In this document: positions 10,264 through 22,800 of the stretch, one piece after another | Layout of the letters: each line of letters starts with the position of its first letter | Position numbering within the stretch: position 1 is the first letter of the stretch | Origin: Marsupella aquatica | Taxonomy: Eukaryota > Marchantiophyta | Direction of reading: 5' to 3' | DNA: 64,000 nt | NCBI GenBank assembly: GCA_973895155.1 | Contig: OZ316896.1 | Location: 18,476,001 to 18,540,000 of the forward strand | The notes under the pieces: model-generated | Told to the model about the DNA's origin: nothing | The model's input: only the letters and a program-made list of their open reading frames with translations | Database searches by the model: none | Program-made: the position numbers and the translations under genes

Positions 10264-13148
10264 TCTTTTCTCTATTGAGAGACATCACAATCCTGTCACC
10301 GTCACAAACTTAGCCATTGCAAATTGATTTATTTTATTACGTTGTCATTGCTTGTCCGCAACGTTTGCTTCCTGACTTGAATTGTTTGCGTCCCTCCAGG
10401 CTTTAACGAAGCTCACTCTGAACACAGGCTGACACCAAATGTAGCCTCTGTGTGACCAAAGAAACAATCGTTGGTCTTCCCCTCACACAATAGCTTTCTT
10501 AAATTAAAAAAACTACAAAACCTGTATGTGAAGTGATGGCTCGTCCATTTTTTGCGTTCTTCCCACCAAAATGACTAGCACCCTTTTGCCAACAGTTGAG
10601 TCATGTTTTCCGGTCTGTCTTGTGGCGATAATTCTCAACGTAACTCACAATCAAACAATTAATCAAGAATGATAGAAACACCATTTCTCCAATGTTTGAG
10701 CAAAAACCGTCCAAAAAATTCTTACACATTTGACCTTTGGTTTGATGAACCAAAGAGATCATTTCAACCACTCAGATTGATCTCTATCTTTTGGAGCATT
10801 CTTTTTGGTACGAGCATACACCAAGATCACTGGGAGACTCAAAACCATCGGTTATCGCCTTGTAGAAAACTGATTTCACTTTATCACACACATTCCTTGG
10901 ATGAACATGGGGGTCCACGGATTAATTCTTCTTACTTAAACCAACATTTCTTGTTTGTGACCAATAGCACTGATGTGGATATATTTGCAAACGGGATTTT
11001 GTGACATTAATGCTGATATGGATGCATGTGCAGCTAGGATTTTGGAAGGAGCTTCCCATGGAGGTCCATAACCAAAGTGCCAAAGTCCCCTTTAGCAACC
11101 TGAGCTCTACTCCATCTTGACTGCACACCAGTGGTTAAACTAGGGTTTAGCCATGGGTTAATCCATCTTGGCAGGTCAAAGGAGATAACAAGCAATTTCT
11201 ACTCTATGAGCATGATTGTGGAAGACAAATCTTTCATGTCAATCAATATATGATCAAAATTTTTGAGGTGGTTGAAGGCAAAGATTGTGGAGGTGGGATG
11301 TGTGTAGTGGTTGCTGCATTGTCATCAAGTATTGCTCCAAAAAACCTAGTGTAGACTTGTATCTCATGTCAAAAGATATTTGAGCGTTGTAACCAATTCC
11401 CTTTAGTTTTTAATTTTGTGCCTTGCATAAATACCTACACCTTTCATTTAGCGATGCCTTTCCCTGACAATTCTTAGAGTGCGGCTTCTCAACATCTAGA
11501 GCAGCTCTTGGTGACACAAGTTCTTTCTTAGCTGAGCTTGTTGCAAGTGTTTTGTATTAACTATGTTGAATGAAAATCCATGTCAATCCATTGCCATGTT
11601 GTTCAACTATCTTCCTCCTTTGGCTATGTTTCTCATTACATGTGGATGAGTCCATCAGTGATTGAGTGATTTATCATTGAAATATCCAATACTTATGAAT
11701 AAGTCCATAAGGAGTGAGAGTTTACAAACAAGTTTGATATTGCAAAGTATTCAACATACACCCTGATCTTACAATCCCAACCATCAATCTGCACCTGGTA
11801 GAACCCTCAATGGTGTCTTTGTTAGGGACGAGTCATACTCAATAAACACACTACTCAAGACCATCAGATGGGGAAGGGTTAATTTACTCTTGACGCAGAA
11901 GAAGCTGTCGTGTAAATGGTTGACTCAACTTCGAAGTGACTAGCAAGCCTAATGATAGTTGATGCCAAATATTCAATGAGACCCTGTCAACAAGTTTGTT
12001 AGCTACAAAGAAACATAAACGTTTGTGCTTGAGTTTGTGATTCGAGAGTGAGAAGGCTAGCGAATTTGGATACGTTGGCTATAGCTTTGGGATCATCAAT
12101 AGATTCCCTTTGGACGTTTGGTAGTTTCCTCCAATTTGGTTTGGCCACATTTGTCTCTTATTTTGAACAGGTGTTGTCTCGATTATGCAAACACCTGAAA
12201 GGTTTGATGTTAACGATGCAAAACGGCACTGTTCTCGAGAGAAACAGAGGTTTCTAAAGTAGAATTTAAACTATGTCAGGAACCCTACACATTTTTCCTG
12301 GAGAATGGGGACACTTTCTAAAGCTGCATGATAGGTTCACTTGAAAGGTCTAGCAGAGATAAAAGGGTCATGCATGCCATCAACCTCTCAAATTTTGTGG
12401 CTGTGACAATGTCCACCAAACCCCGCTTCTAATGGAACGGTTTCGTCACCCTAAACTCAAAGCTATGAGGAGGAATATGCTCTCTGGGGTCCAAAAGTAA
12501 CTCTATTGCATTCACCATGCACCATTGCGCCATGACTGAGACAATAGTGTCAACATTTATTCTTGGAGCCTTCAAATACCACTGTAAAGGTGCTTTGAAG
12601 ACAAATATATATCTAAAGCCCTTCTTGACCTACATTTCTCTATCTACTTCTCACATGGAGTCCGTATCTAACAATGGCGTTGATTTCATTATTCAGTGAT
12701 AATTCAAAGCCAGACAGAGATGCCAATAAAGCAGTTATCATACCAATCGACTAGGATCTTGCTTATCGAGACTTATTTGGGTCGCTTTATGGATACTTTA
12801 TTCTTGATTTTGTTATGGATTGCTTTGCAATGTGATACACGTTGGCCACTAACTCAAGCATGCCAACAATTTCCCTCCACCATTTCGTAGCAGTAGGCGA
12901 CACTTTCTGGAGAGCCAGCTTCGAAATTGAGATGGGTGGTGCTAATCAATTGAGAGGTTGACATGATGTCTGGGACAATGGGATACCAGGTCACTCTTAA
13001 TGCCTTTTTTGGGGTCTTGAAAGAAATAGCTTACGAGGAAGGCGTCATCTTTGGGAAAACTTGTTTGTTGGGAAAACCTGTGAATGGCTCACTTACAGTA
13101 CCTATATGTAACATTCCAGAAAGAGGCCAAACTCACTCTCCCAATGCA
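10264..13148. other. Gene-less intergenic sequence, origin unclear
   Basis: Several open frames of 60-110 codons occur (for example 10669-11004 plus), but none shows a domain, conserved motif or plausible splice linkage that I recognise. Much of it is probably old mobile DNA. Confidence 0.35.
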
Positions 13149-13930
13149 AAATCAGCCAAGATTATCGGTGGCTGGAGGCCTATTTATCAAAGTTTTTTCG
13201 AGAACTTACGGGAATTCTTATCTTCTCGTGCTCATCACTCCTAGCCATGCTTTCTCATGGGAGCGGACATTCTCGTCCCCTTGCTGCCTGGCCTTGACTC
13301 TAGATTCTGAGCGGCTTCCACAGATGGGTTGCGCGGGGCACCCTTTGCTCTCCTTATGTCCTTTGGTACTGGGGTGCCGGGCTGAATGCGCGGCGGAGTC
13401 CGGTTGAATTGTCTACTCTGGTTTGCTCCTGGTGCCGGCTGCTGTGGTGGTGGTGATGGCTAATGGCTTTGATGATCGTAGCGGGACAGCGGGAACCGCC
13501 TCTTCGGTTTGGTGGTTTCCTTTTCGGATATGGGCTTGGCGGGTGTTGGCGCGGTGCATGGGCGGTGGGGTGGGGGCCGGCTTCATCCTCGGCAGGTTCC
13601 GTGGGCGCGTCTGAGGACTTTGTGTTGGTTGTCCGGTCTTGGTTGGATTGGGTGACTCATTGGCTAGTTTCGGCCTGTTATGATTAGTTTGGTCTTGCCT
13701 TTGGATGCCTCCTTCTTTCAGGCATCAGGGCTTCTTTTGTTTCCTTTCCTCTTCTCTGGGTGCGCTCCTTCTCTCAGCCCCCTTAATTGTGCTTTTTTCC
13801 TCCGCGCCCCCCCCCCCCCCCCCCACCCCGCACCTTTGGGCGGTGTTCGTTGTCATGTTCCCATTGAATATTGTAGTTCCCGGGGTAGTCCCGTTTTGAA
13901 AAAAAATAAATAAATAAATCAGCCAAGATT
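13149..13930 (+). mobile_element. Retroposed insertion (LINE-like) with 15-bp target site duplication
   Basis: The 15-mer AAATCAGCCAAGATT is present exactly at 13149-13163 and at 13916-13930. The 752 bp between (13164-13915) are far more GC-rich than the surroundings, include an 18-C tract near 13807, and end in GAAAAAAAATAAATAAATAAAT directly before the right-hand duplication. An A-rich (TAAA)n 3' tail, no terminal inverted repeats and a long target duplication are the hallmarks of target-primed reverse transcription. The body has no reverse transcriptase motif, so it is either the 3' end of a 5'-truncated LINE or another retroposed transcript. Open frames within it are not recognised. Confidence 0.8.
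13807..13823. repeat. Poly(C) tract in the retroposed insert
   Basis: An uninterrupted run of about 18 C on the plus strand, inside the LINE-like insertion. Confidence 0.85.
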
Positions 13931-16900
13931 GTGGGTCTTATTACTCTTGTAACAACCTCTACTACAGCGAGCTTACAAGTACGGTAATTTTAGTCAGAAC
14001 ACTATTATTGTAGTTACTCCCCACTACAACTAATCAAGACGAAATGGTTTTTTGGATCAGTCGTCCGTACCATTCCATAATTATAATATAATGTCCAATT
14101 GCAGTGAGTGATTCTCGAGCCAACAGATTACAGTTGATAAGTGACATGGTTATACACGTGTAAAATGTGGATAACCACAGTACAACCTCTGACTCACAGT
14201 ACAACCTCTGGATACTACAGTAAGTTCTGTACTGTGCTGCTGCCCTGGAATGTCCCGTATACTGTCTTGGCCTCGGCCCTGCACTCCTGCTCAGTTTGTC
14301 AGTTGAGTCTCCACTCTCCAGTCTGCGCGCGCTCCACTATAGGTGCACACCGCACGGTTTGGAGATGATGAGTCATACACTCCACGGTAAGTTGAGAGTA
14401 ATCTATGGGGTGGGGGGAGTTAGTGGGTGTAATCACCGGACCGGTGAACCTAAGGGGTTATTTGCAGGGTTTTTTGATTTGGCAAGTTTGACAAATGTCA
14501 CCTTGTGTAAAGGAGAAATGTGATCCAATTTCACTAGATTCTGGCTAATGGAGTATGTGACACGAGAAATTGGGTATTAGAAGAGACAACACCCTACAAA
14601 ATTGCCACTACAAAATGCTGGTCATGGCCCATAACCCCTGAATAACCCTACCCTTGAACTTGAACAACCCTTGGGTTACCCAGCCTAAACTTCCAATTGA
14701 CAAGGCCATGTGGCCACAAAGCCCCTGGAAATGAATGATTAATCTCAAGTTTTGAAGGGCAATAATGCATATGTAGGATTAATACTCTTACAGATCCAAA
14801 TCTTATTTTACTTTACTATTTTTGTAGTAAATGAGAAGTTCATACCTTCCTAAATCCAAATCTCGATTATGCATGTCTCAATAAACTTGTTTGCGTTCTT
14901 TTGTAAAATAAATAAAAATAAAATAAATAAATAAATAAAATAAAATAAATAAAATAAAATAAAAATTCAGAATAGAAGAATCAAGACGAACATTATGTGT
15001 AGTATTACGCCAACAATAAAAGAGATTTAAACATTGATTCTTGCTGCCACACTGGTAAGAGGCCCATGATCTTCAATTAAAATACAAACAAAAATGAACA
15101 AAATATGCCAACTGGCATCTCTCAAATTTACCATTTTGATCAAAGAAAAGGATAGAAATGCATTCGGCCTATCTACACTATTTACCACACTGTGTTGTTT
15201 GTGCCTTGGTAAGTCCGATCTGCTTCTCCAGATAGGACATCAAACTCTAATAAGTATTACTTGAGCTCTATGATGATAGTGTCCGGCAACAACCGGTCAA
15301 ATCGTGATGACTGACAAAGTGACAAGAGAGTAATCCATTCAACGCCTTGGCAAGAGTCAGAAAAGGCCAGAAACTTAATACTGTCCCTCTGCGAATATTT
15401 TGTGACGAGTAATCACAAATTGATGATGATCGTATCCCGACCGTTGAAGCTCCATGTTAAGTTGCGGACTCGGACCAAGGTTGTCGTGCCTTGAAGGGCC
15501 CAACCGCCTTACCGCCCCAAGGACTACGTCTAGGGGTCCCCCCGCCTGAGACGCTGCCTCACGAACTTCATGGAGCGCTCTTCATGCTTCCGATGTACTG
15601 CTGCATAATCAGTCCTGTACAATACTTGTGGCCAAGTGGCAAATGCGTTTGGGCCTTTGGGGAATTGACGGCCCAACGACAACGGGACGCGCCTCACTGA
15701 GGCCATCCAACTGCGGTAGGTGTGAAGGGTTGGCGCCCTGTACTGTGGCTGTACCGGACGGATGACGATCAGGAGTTCAGGACAAACTGTGATTGTGGTA
15801 GTTTGAAAACGCCAGAGTGATTTTCGTGTTAAAATTACGGCCCCATGGACGAACCTGCCAACCATGCACCCCCCATTGGGTATGACACTTTACATTTTCA
15901 CTTACTGTCACCCTCTCCACCCTCGTGGTTTCCAAAACATTTTCGAGAGCAGACATAGACCAAAAATATCTTTCTTATCTTTCTTTTTGCCTTAGTTAAA
16001 TGTTTTCAACGAATCAATTAACTTTCCTCTAAGAATTGAAAGAGTTGTAGATTAAAGAGGTACAGCATTTTGGCAAATGTGGACGTCCATTGCGACCTCA
16101 TTTTCTTTCTTTTATTGTCGTACTAAGGTAGATTTTAATATTACCCCAAAATTTGCACAGCTATGTGAGAAGCTATCACGCTGATGCACCTAACGAGGAT
16201 CCTTCTACCTCACTAGAATGAATGCATGCGCACGTGTCGATAGGGAGGCTGAGGTTGCCAAGACATGTGCCCATTAGGCAGACAAGTCTGTTGTCCACCA
16301 TTTAAAAGTAAAGTTTAATCTATAATTACAGTCCTTGTGAGGCGGACTACAGTTTAGATTAATTAAAGTAACGGACAGTAAAATTCATGCGGGGCAATGT
16401 GTGTCGCACTAGTTACGACATTGACAAATGGGATTCTCCACGTGGCGACTTATTTGCGGGCTGGTTTCATACTTGTACTTATTTCCGGCGCGTTGCACTT
16501 CCGCCGAAGCAGCCCCACCAGACTACTTCCGTCCGTCCGTCCGTCACCGTACAGAATTGGCGAGATTTCTGATTGTCAAAAGTTAGCCCATCGCCATTTT
16601 GGCCCCTCTAGATGAGTTTCCGTCCGTCCATCCATTACAGGACGAACTAGGGCAAGTGCTATGTATTACAGTGTGGGCCTCAGTCAAGTTGGCACGCATT
16701 ACTGCTTACTCCCCTTAGTGTAAGTGTAAGAAGTGTAAAACATTTGATATGGCACTTGCGCAGTAGGTGTTGGGTGACTCCCAGAAGGTTTATCTAGATT
16801 CAGTTTTTTAATATTAAAAATAATCTTTGGACCACCTGGACGGTGAAGACCCTCACAGCTTGTCTAGGAGGTTCACAATACATGGAGTAAAATGTTCAAG

Positions 16901-19510
16901 TAAAGGCTATCAAATATACCAAACAGAAAATCCAAAGGAGGACCTCAAGCAGGTCATCGTGGCTATCCCAATTCAACTGATAACCACTAAAACATGTTGG
17001 CCTCCCCAAAAATTCCATTTGAATTGCCACAGCATCACACAGTGGTCCTTTACTTTGGTTGGTGAGGAATTGTGTGACTTACATTCCCAAATTCATGAGG
17101 TTCACAAGAAACTGAGATAGTCACTGCCAATGACACTTGTCCATCGACTGTAGAGCCTCGCTTTGCTCAAGAATTGAAGTCCGCCCCCCTACTGAGTACC
17201 AACTGGCCCTTCACGCCCTTCAGCAGCCGTTGTTGCCACCCGCCTCAATATTGACCAGTATAATTATTGCAGTTTATCCATCCATCCATCTCCAAGGACT
17301 TTCTGTCAGCTCGTCGGAGCCACTCCATTCGTACAACACTGTGGCCCCTACTTTGACCTTGACCCACCGGCGTGTCAAAGCTAATTTGTGGGCTTGACAC
17401 GACGGTGGGTCAGGTCAGGTTGGGCACAGCCCGTCCTCATGCCCGCAGGATTCCTTATGGCAAACTCTGTCCATTCCCAGCGACGTAAGGCATGCCAAAA
17501 AATGAACAAAATTGAATCCGGACGACTTGCTGCCCCTCATCTAGAGTCCTGTCAAATTACGAGGTTTCTAGTGCATCTATTTTACGGCTAGAGTGAACCC
17601 ATCACTAACAACGAGCAAGATCACTGACCAGGCACCGCAAGACAGGAATCCTGGACAACTTAATTCAAGAACCTCAAGGACTTTGAGCACTTGAAGCAAC
17701 TGTTTGAAGGAGTCTCTAAGTTGCGCAATTTGTGGGACTCTGAGTGAGTCAAAACAGGATCAAAGTGTCTGACCTTCAAAACATAGCTGCACGGTCCAGG
17801 CACACGAAATTGCGATGTTTGCAAAGTTGACGATAATAAGGCTTATGCAAAACGCAGAGAGATCAGTCCAACTGCAGAGTGCCAGCCTTCAGCTTCTGCC
17901 AACGATTTTCCAAAACGGAGCCAACGCATAGTGCCAGATTCAACTGATATCAAAAACTTCCCACCTGCGAACCTGCACACTGACAGAGCTTTGGTGCAAT
18001 TTCCTGCAGTGGCATGAGGAATGCCGTGTGTTGTTATGGACGACGCCAATATCCAGTGCCACAAATTGCGCCACTTGAAGAGTGTTTAGGACGGGCGAGA
18101 ATCGCCAACGACAGGAAACGTAAAGGCCCCATCGGGTACTGTCCCTGATGGCACGACCTGTGGGCTCCACCGACGGGAAGCCCATCGATACCTAACGGAT
18201 ACAGTTTTGACATGCCGATTTGAGCCAACTATTCCGCGCTGGAATGTGGCCATTAAAAGTACACCACTAAAAATACGCTGCTCTGGTTGAAAAAAAACCC
18301 AAAGCCTTGACTGTCTCAGTTTATTTTTCACTAAAATAATGTTCGAAACTAATGAACTCTAGTCGAGCCAAGTAATTTTCTTGGTTTGGAGTTCGGACTG
18401 TGAACGGTCCACCCGTTGCGACCGCAGACAGGGTTGTACCTAGAGAGTGTCCCCGCCCGACTTCGTTATCTCCACCACCACCACAACCTGCGTCTGTCCC
18501 TCAGCGGTAAGATACTCTTCGCAGTTGGCGGTCGTACCCTACCGCCAAACTTCCGCGCTGTTTTTCCGTAACGGTCGGTGGACGGACAGGCAGACGGATG
18601 GACGGAGACCCAATAGGAATAAGTATCCGCGGTTTTTTCTGCGAGAGCGAACGCGGTTGACGGTCCGACCGCGGAAAAAGGAGTTGCGTCCGTAGTCAGT
18701 GGTAGGCGATCAATCTTGGAATCGGAGTGGCTTTTGGCCGGAGGACTACAGTAGTAGTAGTACTACTCTTGGCGACTGCACTGACTACGGTCCACTACTA
18801 CTGGAGCACTGTGTTGTAACAGGGGGCACGGTTTATTCGCTACCGCTGTCCTATTTGGCTCTATTTGGCTATTTGTGTAGTGCCCTCAGATCTCCGGGAA
18901 GGGTCAACAGCATTTCTATTTTCTTCTGTTGCTCCGAACTCCGTGATACTACTAATAAATTATTTTGGGGGTACCTGGCTTGGTTTTTATATATATCACA
19001 TTGAATTCCGTGAGACTGTATCACTGTATATAATCCTGGTGTGCCAGATTTTGATTTTCATATGTATCACATTGTTATAAATAAAACTCATAACTTGGCG
19101 ACAAGATCTCAGATGCAAACGACCCAAAAAGGGGGTGCCTCACAAGAAAACCCCAGAAAAATGAGGGGTCCACCTTTTTCCCTTTTCCGTCAAGGCGAAG
19201 AAGAGGATGCCAATAATATTGGATATCCAATTTTTCTAGATTGATTTATATTAATTTCTGACTGTTCAGATCTCCTTAGATTCAAGGATGACCGTCGGAT
19301 TCTGGCCGATGGTGTCTGTTGAAAAACTCGCTAACGGAAGACAAAAAGACGGGCGAGTTTTCACAAAAGTGACGACGACTTTTCGTGGGGGCGAGTTTTC
19401 GCCCAAAGCTGTAAAGTATTTTGTACTGTGTAGCTCTGTTTTCCCGATGAGCTCCTCGTGTCGTCCGCCGGGAGCCCGCTCGCTTCCAAGCGATCGCCTC
19501 GACGCTGAAG
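13931..19510. other. Gene-less sequence upstream of DPE2
   Basis: No gene is recognised in these 5.6 kb. Small features seen: a 15-bp phrase CAGTACAACCTCTG duplicated near 14180 and 14203; an A/T microsatellite at 14905-14966; short TCCG runs near 16520 and 16620; and clustered TAG/TAC trinucleotides near 18745. Longest open frames (e.g. 15530-15865 minus, 16827-17120 plus) have no recognisable content. Confidence 0.4.
14905..14966. repeat. (AAAT)n/(AAAAT)n microsatellite
   Basis: About 60 bases are built only from AAAT and AAAAT units on the plus strand. It could be a microsatellite or the eroded tail of a retroposon; no flanking duplication was found. Confidence 0.8.
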
Positions 19511-19844
19511 CCCCTTAAAATCCAGCCTCCGGGAGCTCAGTCCTTTTCTTTCTCACGAGTGTGCTCGAGAAGGAGGTTGTTGTGTCGAGAGCCAGCTAAG
19601 AGGCGAAGAGACAGAGGTGCATGCTGCTACCCACGTTGGGAAGAAGGTACTCGGAGTAAGTAGCGAGAGAGATCGTTGAGCGAGCGGATTCGTGAGAAGC
19701 ATGTAGCCAAAAGGTCGACTCTGGCCCTTTTGTGGGCAGTGGAGATCTCGGCGGAGAGAGTGTGTAGAGTTCAACTGGCCGATTTGACACCTCTGTGCTT
19801 GAAGAAGGGAGATTAGAGGGTCGCCTGTGAGATACATACGAGGT
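19511..19844 (+). promoter_or_regulatory. Probable DPE2 5'UTR / core promoter region
   Basis: The ~330 bases before the DPE2 start codon are CT/GA-rich and contain no in-frame extension of the protein with an ATG. In-frame codons upstream of 19845 include only a GTG at 19827. The transcription start cannot be placed from sequence alone. Confidence 0.3.
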
Positions 19845-22800
19845 ATGGGGAGCGGACGAGATATGGGGGCTAGGCCACCCCAATTTAGGCGTGTGAAACG
19901 GATCAATGTCCGGTTCAGAGTGCCCTACTACACTCAGTGGGGGCAAAATCTGATGTTGTCCGGGTCCGATCCCTTGCTTGGGAACTGGACATTGAGCCAG
20001 AGCCAGTGGATGTCTCCTCACCATGAGAGTGACTCTCTCGTATGGCAAGCGCAGATCTCAGTGCCTGACCACTTCGAGACTCATTACAGGTACTGTTTGG
20101 TTGATGATCAGAAGAATCTGCTCAAATGGGAGTCTGGAGGAAGGCGATTTCTAGCTCTCCCTGAAGGCTTGCCCGATGGATCCACTGTGGATGTTCTCGA
20201 CCTCTGGCAGGTGAGCTTATTTTGAACCCCTTTCTATTTCTTTCAAGCTTTTGGAACTCGGGCACCGGAATGGACATTCAGATTTAGGATTGCTCACTTC
20301 AACCACCGCTCGTCCCGTAAGTTTCCCATTGTGTATCATTTTGTTCAACTATTGAACTTCATTGGTGGATCCCCCTCCCAACCCTCTAGGATTGCTAATC
20401 ACTGAAACCAAGATACTTTGCCTACTAGTGGATGTTCATCAGGTTTGCTCTATTTCATTATCCGTTATTCATTTCGTTCAGTACATAGAAACTGGAGTTT
20501 GTCGGTCGATACACCTCCTAGCTCACTTCTGAGATTGCCTGTCATGGAATTTAGTCGCACTGCCAACTCCCGAAATATCGAGGATATTTTGCACTCGATC
20601 AGCTTGATATGGGCATTACGGTACAACGCCATCTCGTCCTGTTCGAGATCTTTCGCGTCGGTGCTACGATGTTTCCAACATTGTTCGGAAATTCGTAAGT
20701 GCTGTCCAACTGATTTTCAGAGCTTCCGAGGCATGCTACCAGGGAAGAGATATGCTCGGGCATGACAGTGTCTTACATGCTTGCATGAGTCCACCACCGA
20801 TGCTGCTGTTACAAACAGTGAAAGAACTCTCTCCTGTGACTGATAAAAATCGCAACTATGAAAGGTCCAGTAGCGCAAGGTTCGTATGATCCAAACTTTT
20901 ACATTGGTGGACCAACGATGTCCTGTGGCAAAAAATTCTCAACTCAAAACACCAGAAGTGCCAAGTTCCTAGTCTAAATTCTGTAAGTTAGATCCGACCT
21001 ACTATGGGCAAAAAGTCAGTCGAATGAGTGTAGATTAGCCCAGGCAGGACTTCGTGGATCTGGATCTAATGTACAGAGTGCAGTGAAGTGAAAACGGTTC
21101 TGCGATGAAAGAACCAGTAGCCCACAAATCCCTCAGTCCATAAACAAACTAGTAATTGGTGTTCAATTTGACATGCCATTTTTTACCCATGTTTGGGAGC
21201 TCCTTAATTACAATGAACCCGAAGCTATTGGTCTTTTCCAGGATGGTTCCTCACCCGACATACTTCTTACGAGAAACGCTTTTCGGAGAGTCATTTTTGG
21301 AAAAGGTGGTGATAGCGAAGGAAAGGGGTTGTCGGTGACGGACAATTCCTCCCCTTTCTCTTCGGAATTGTTTGATGAACAAGGTACGTGAGTAACGATA
21401 AATCGCAATTTGTCCAAGCCCATGGAGTCTGTCCTTCTCGGTCGATCACAGGAGATCTCAGAACATTATCTGCAACAGAAGAGGTTTTGGCAATGGAGTT
21501 CAATTCGTCGTTGAGGTTTTGGGCATTTAGTTAATTCGTCATTGGGGGGCTGAGCTAATTCTTGAAGGCTAGCTATGTGATGCGTTTTTGTTATCTGCTT
21601 GAACAGAAGATGTAGTGCTGCGGTTCAAGATCAACTGTTCACGGTTAGAGAGTGGCCAGTCGGTGTTTGTGTCCGGAAGTGCGACTGGACTTGGCAAGTG
21701 GGATAACGCAGCTGCTGTTCAACTCCACCCCCTGGGAAGCTCGAGCTGGCAGGCTGATGTTCCAATTAAAAAATCCGAGTTTTCTCTCAGATACAAATAC
21801 ATTCTGAAAAACAGAGCTGGAGATGTAGTACCAGAGCTTGGCGCTGACAGAGAATTGAGCCTCGATGCCTCCGCCACAAATCCTTCTGCATTGATCATCG
21901 CTTCTGACGGATATTTTCGGGTATGCTATCATCTGTGCCCTCCCTCTTCTTTCATTGTTTTGGGGGTAGGCTTCAATACGATGGAAATCAAATGCAATTA
22001 TAAGCTGCTAAATTCTTTCCATAGGTCAGCTTTGCTTTAAGCGAAAGATTATTGATATACGGTATTGACGTGTACCTCGGGAACAGGCGAGCCCTTGGAG
22101 AGGAGCAGGTATTGCCGGGCCAGTCTTTGCGTTACGAACCACGGAAGATGTTGGTTCAGGGGAGTTTCTGGACTTGAAAATGTTAGTTGATCTCGCTGTG
22201 AAGACGGGATTAAGGTTGGTGCAGCTACTGCCAATCAATGATACATCTGTCAATATGATGTGGTGGGATTCTTACCCGTACAGGTATGCCGAATCTCCGA
22301 GGCCAACCCACCCCTTTCGAATTCTGGATTTTGAAGCATGATTGCTCATTTAATATGAAAGTAGTAAAGCAGTCTCGGCTTGGTCATATCTGACCGTCAC
22401 GTGTTACGATTGTCAAATGCAGTTCGCTGTCCGTGCTTGCTTTGCATCCGCTGTACCTTAGACTCCAAGCTCTTTCAAAGAAGCTTCCGGAGTATATCAA
22501 GGTACTTGCCTTCTCTTTCGATTGACTGTTGCAGGCTCTTATACTGTTTATTGCTACAATTGGATAATATTTTGCTGTCACAGTGATGATTGTTATTTTT
22601 AAAAGTTTCAAAAGCTTATACAGAATTTATGTAGGGTTAGTTTGTAGCGCTTTGCAGTTGGGGTGGCTCGCAATGGTAAGGCAGGCTGCTCTTTAGCATT
22701 CTTCCGTTTGAGAGAAATTCAGTCTGTACTCATTGGACACTAAAATTTGCAGGAGGAGATCAGCAAAGCACGAAAACAACTTGACCTGAAGGAGGTCGAT

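Noticed and set aside
19553-20048. Minus-strand open frames of 117 and 150 codons
   Set aside because: They are antisense to DPE2 exon 1 and its 5'UTR.
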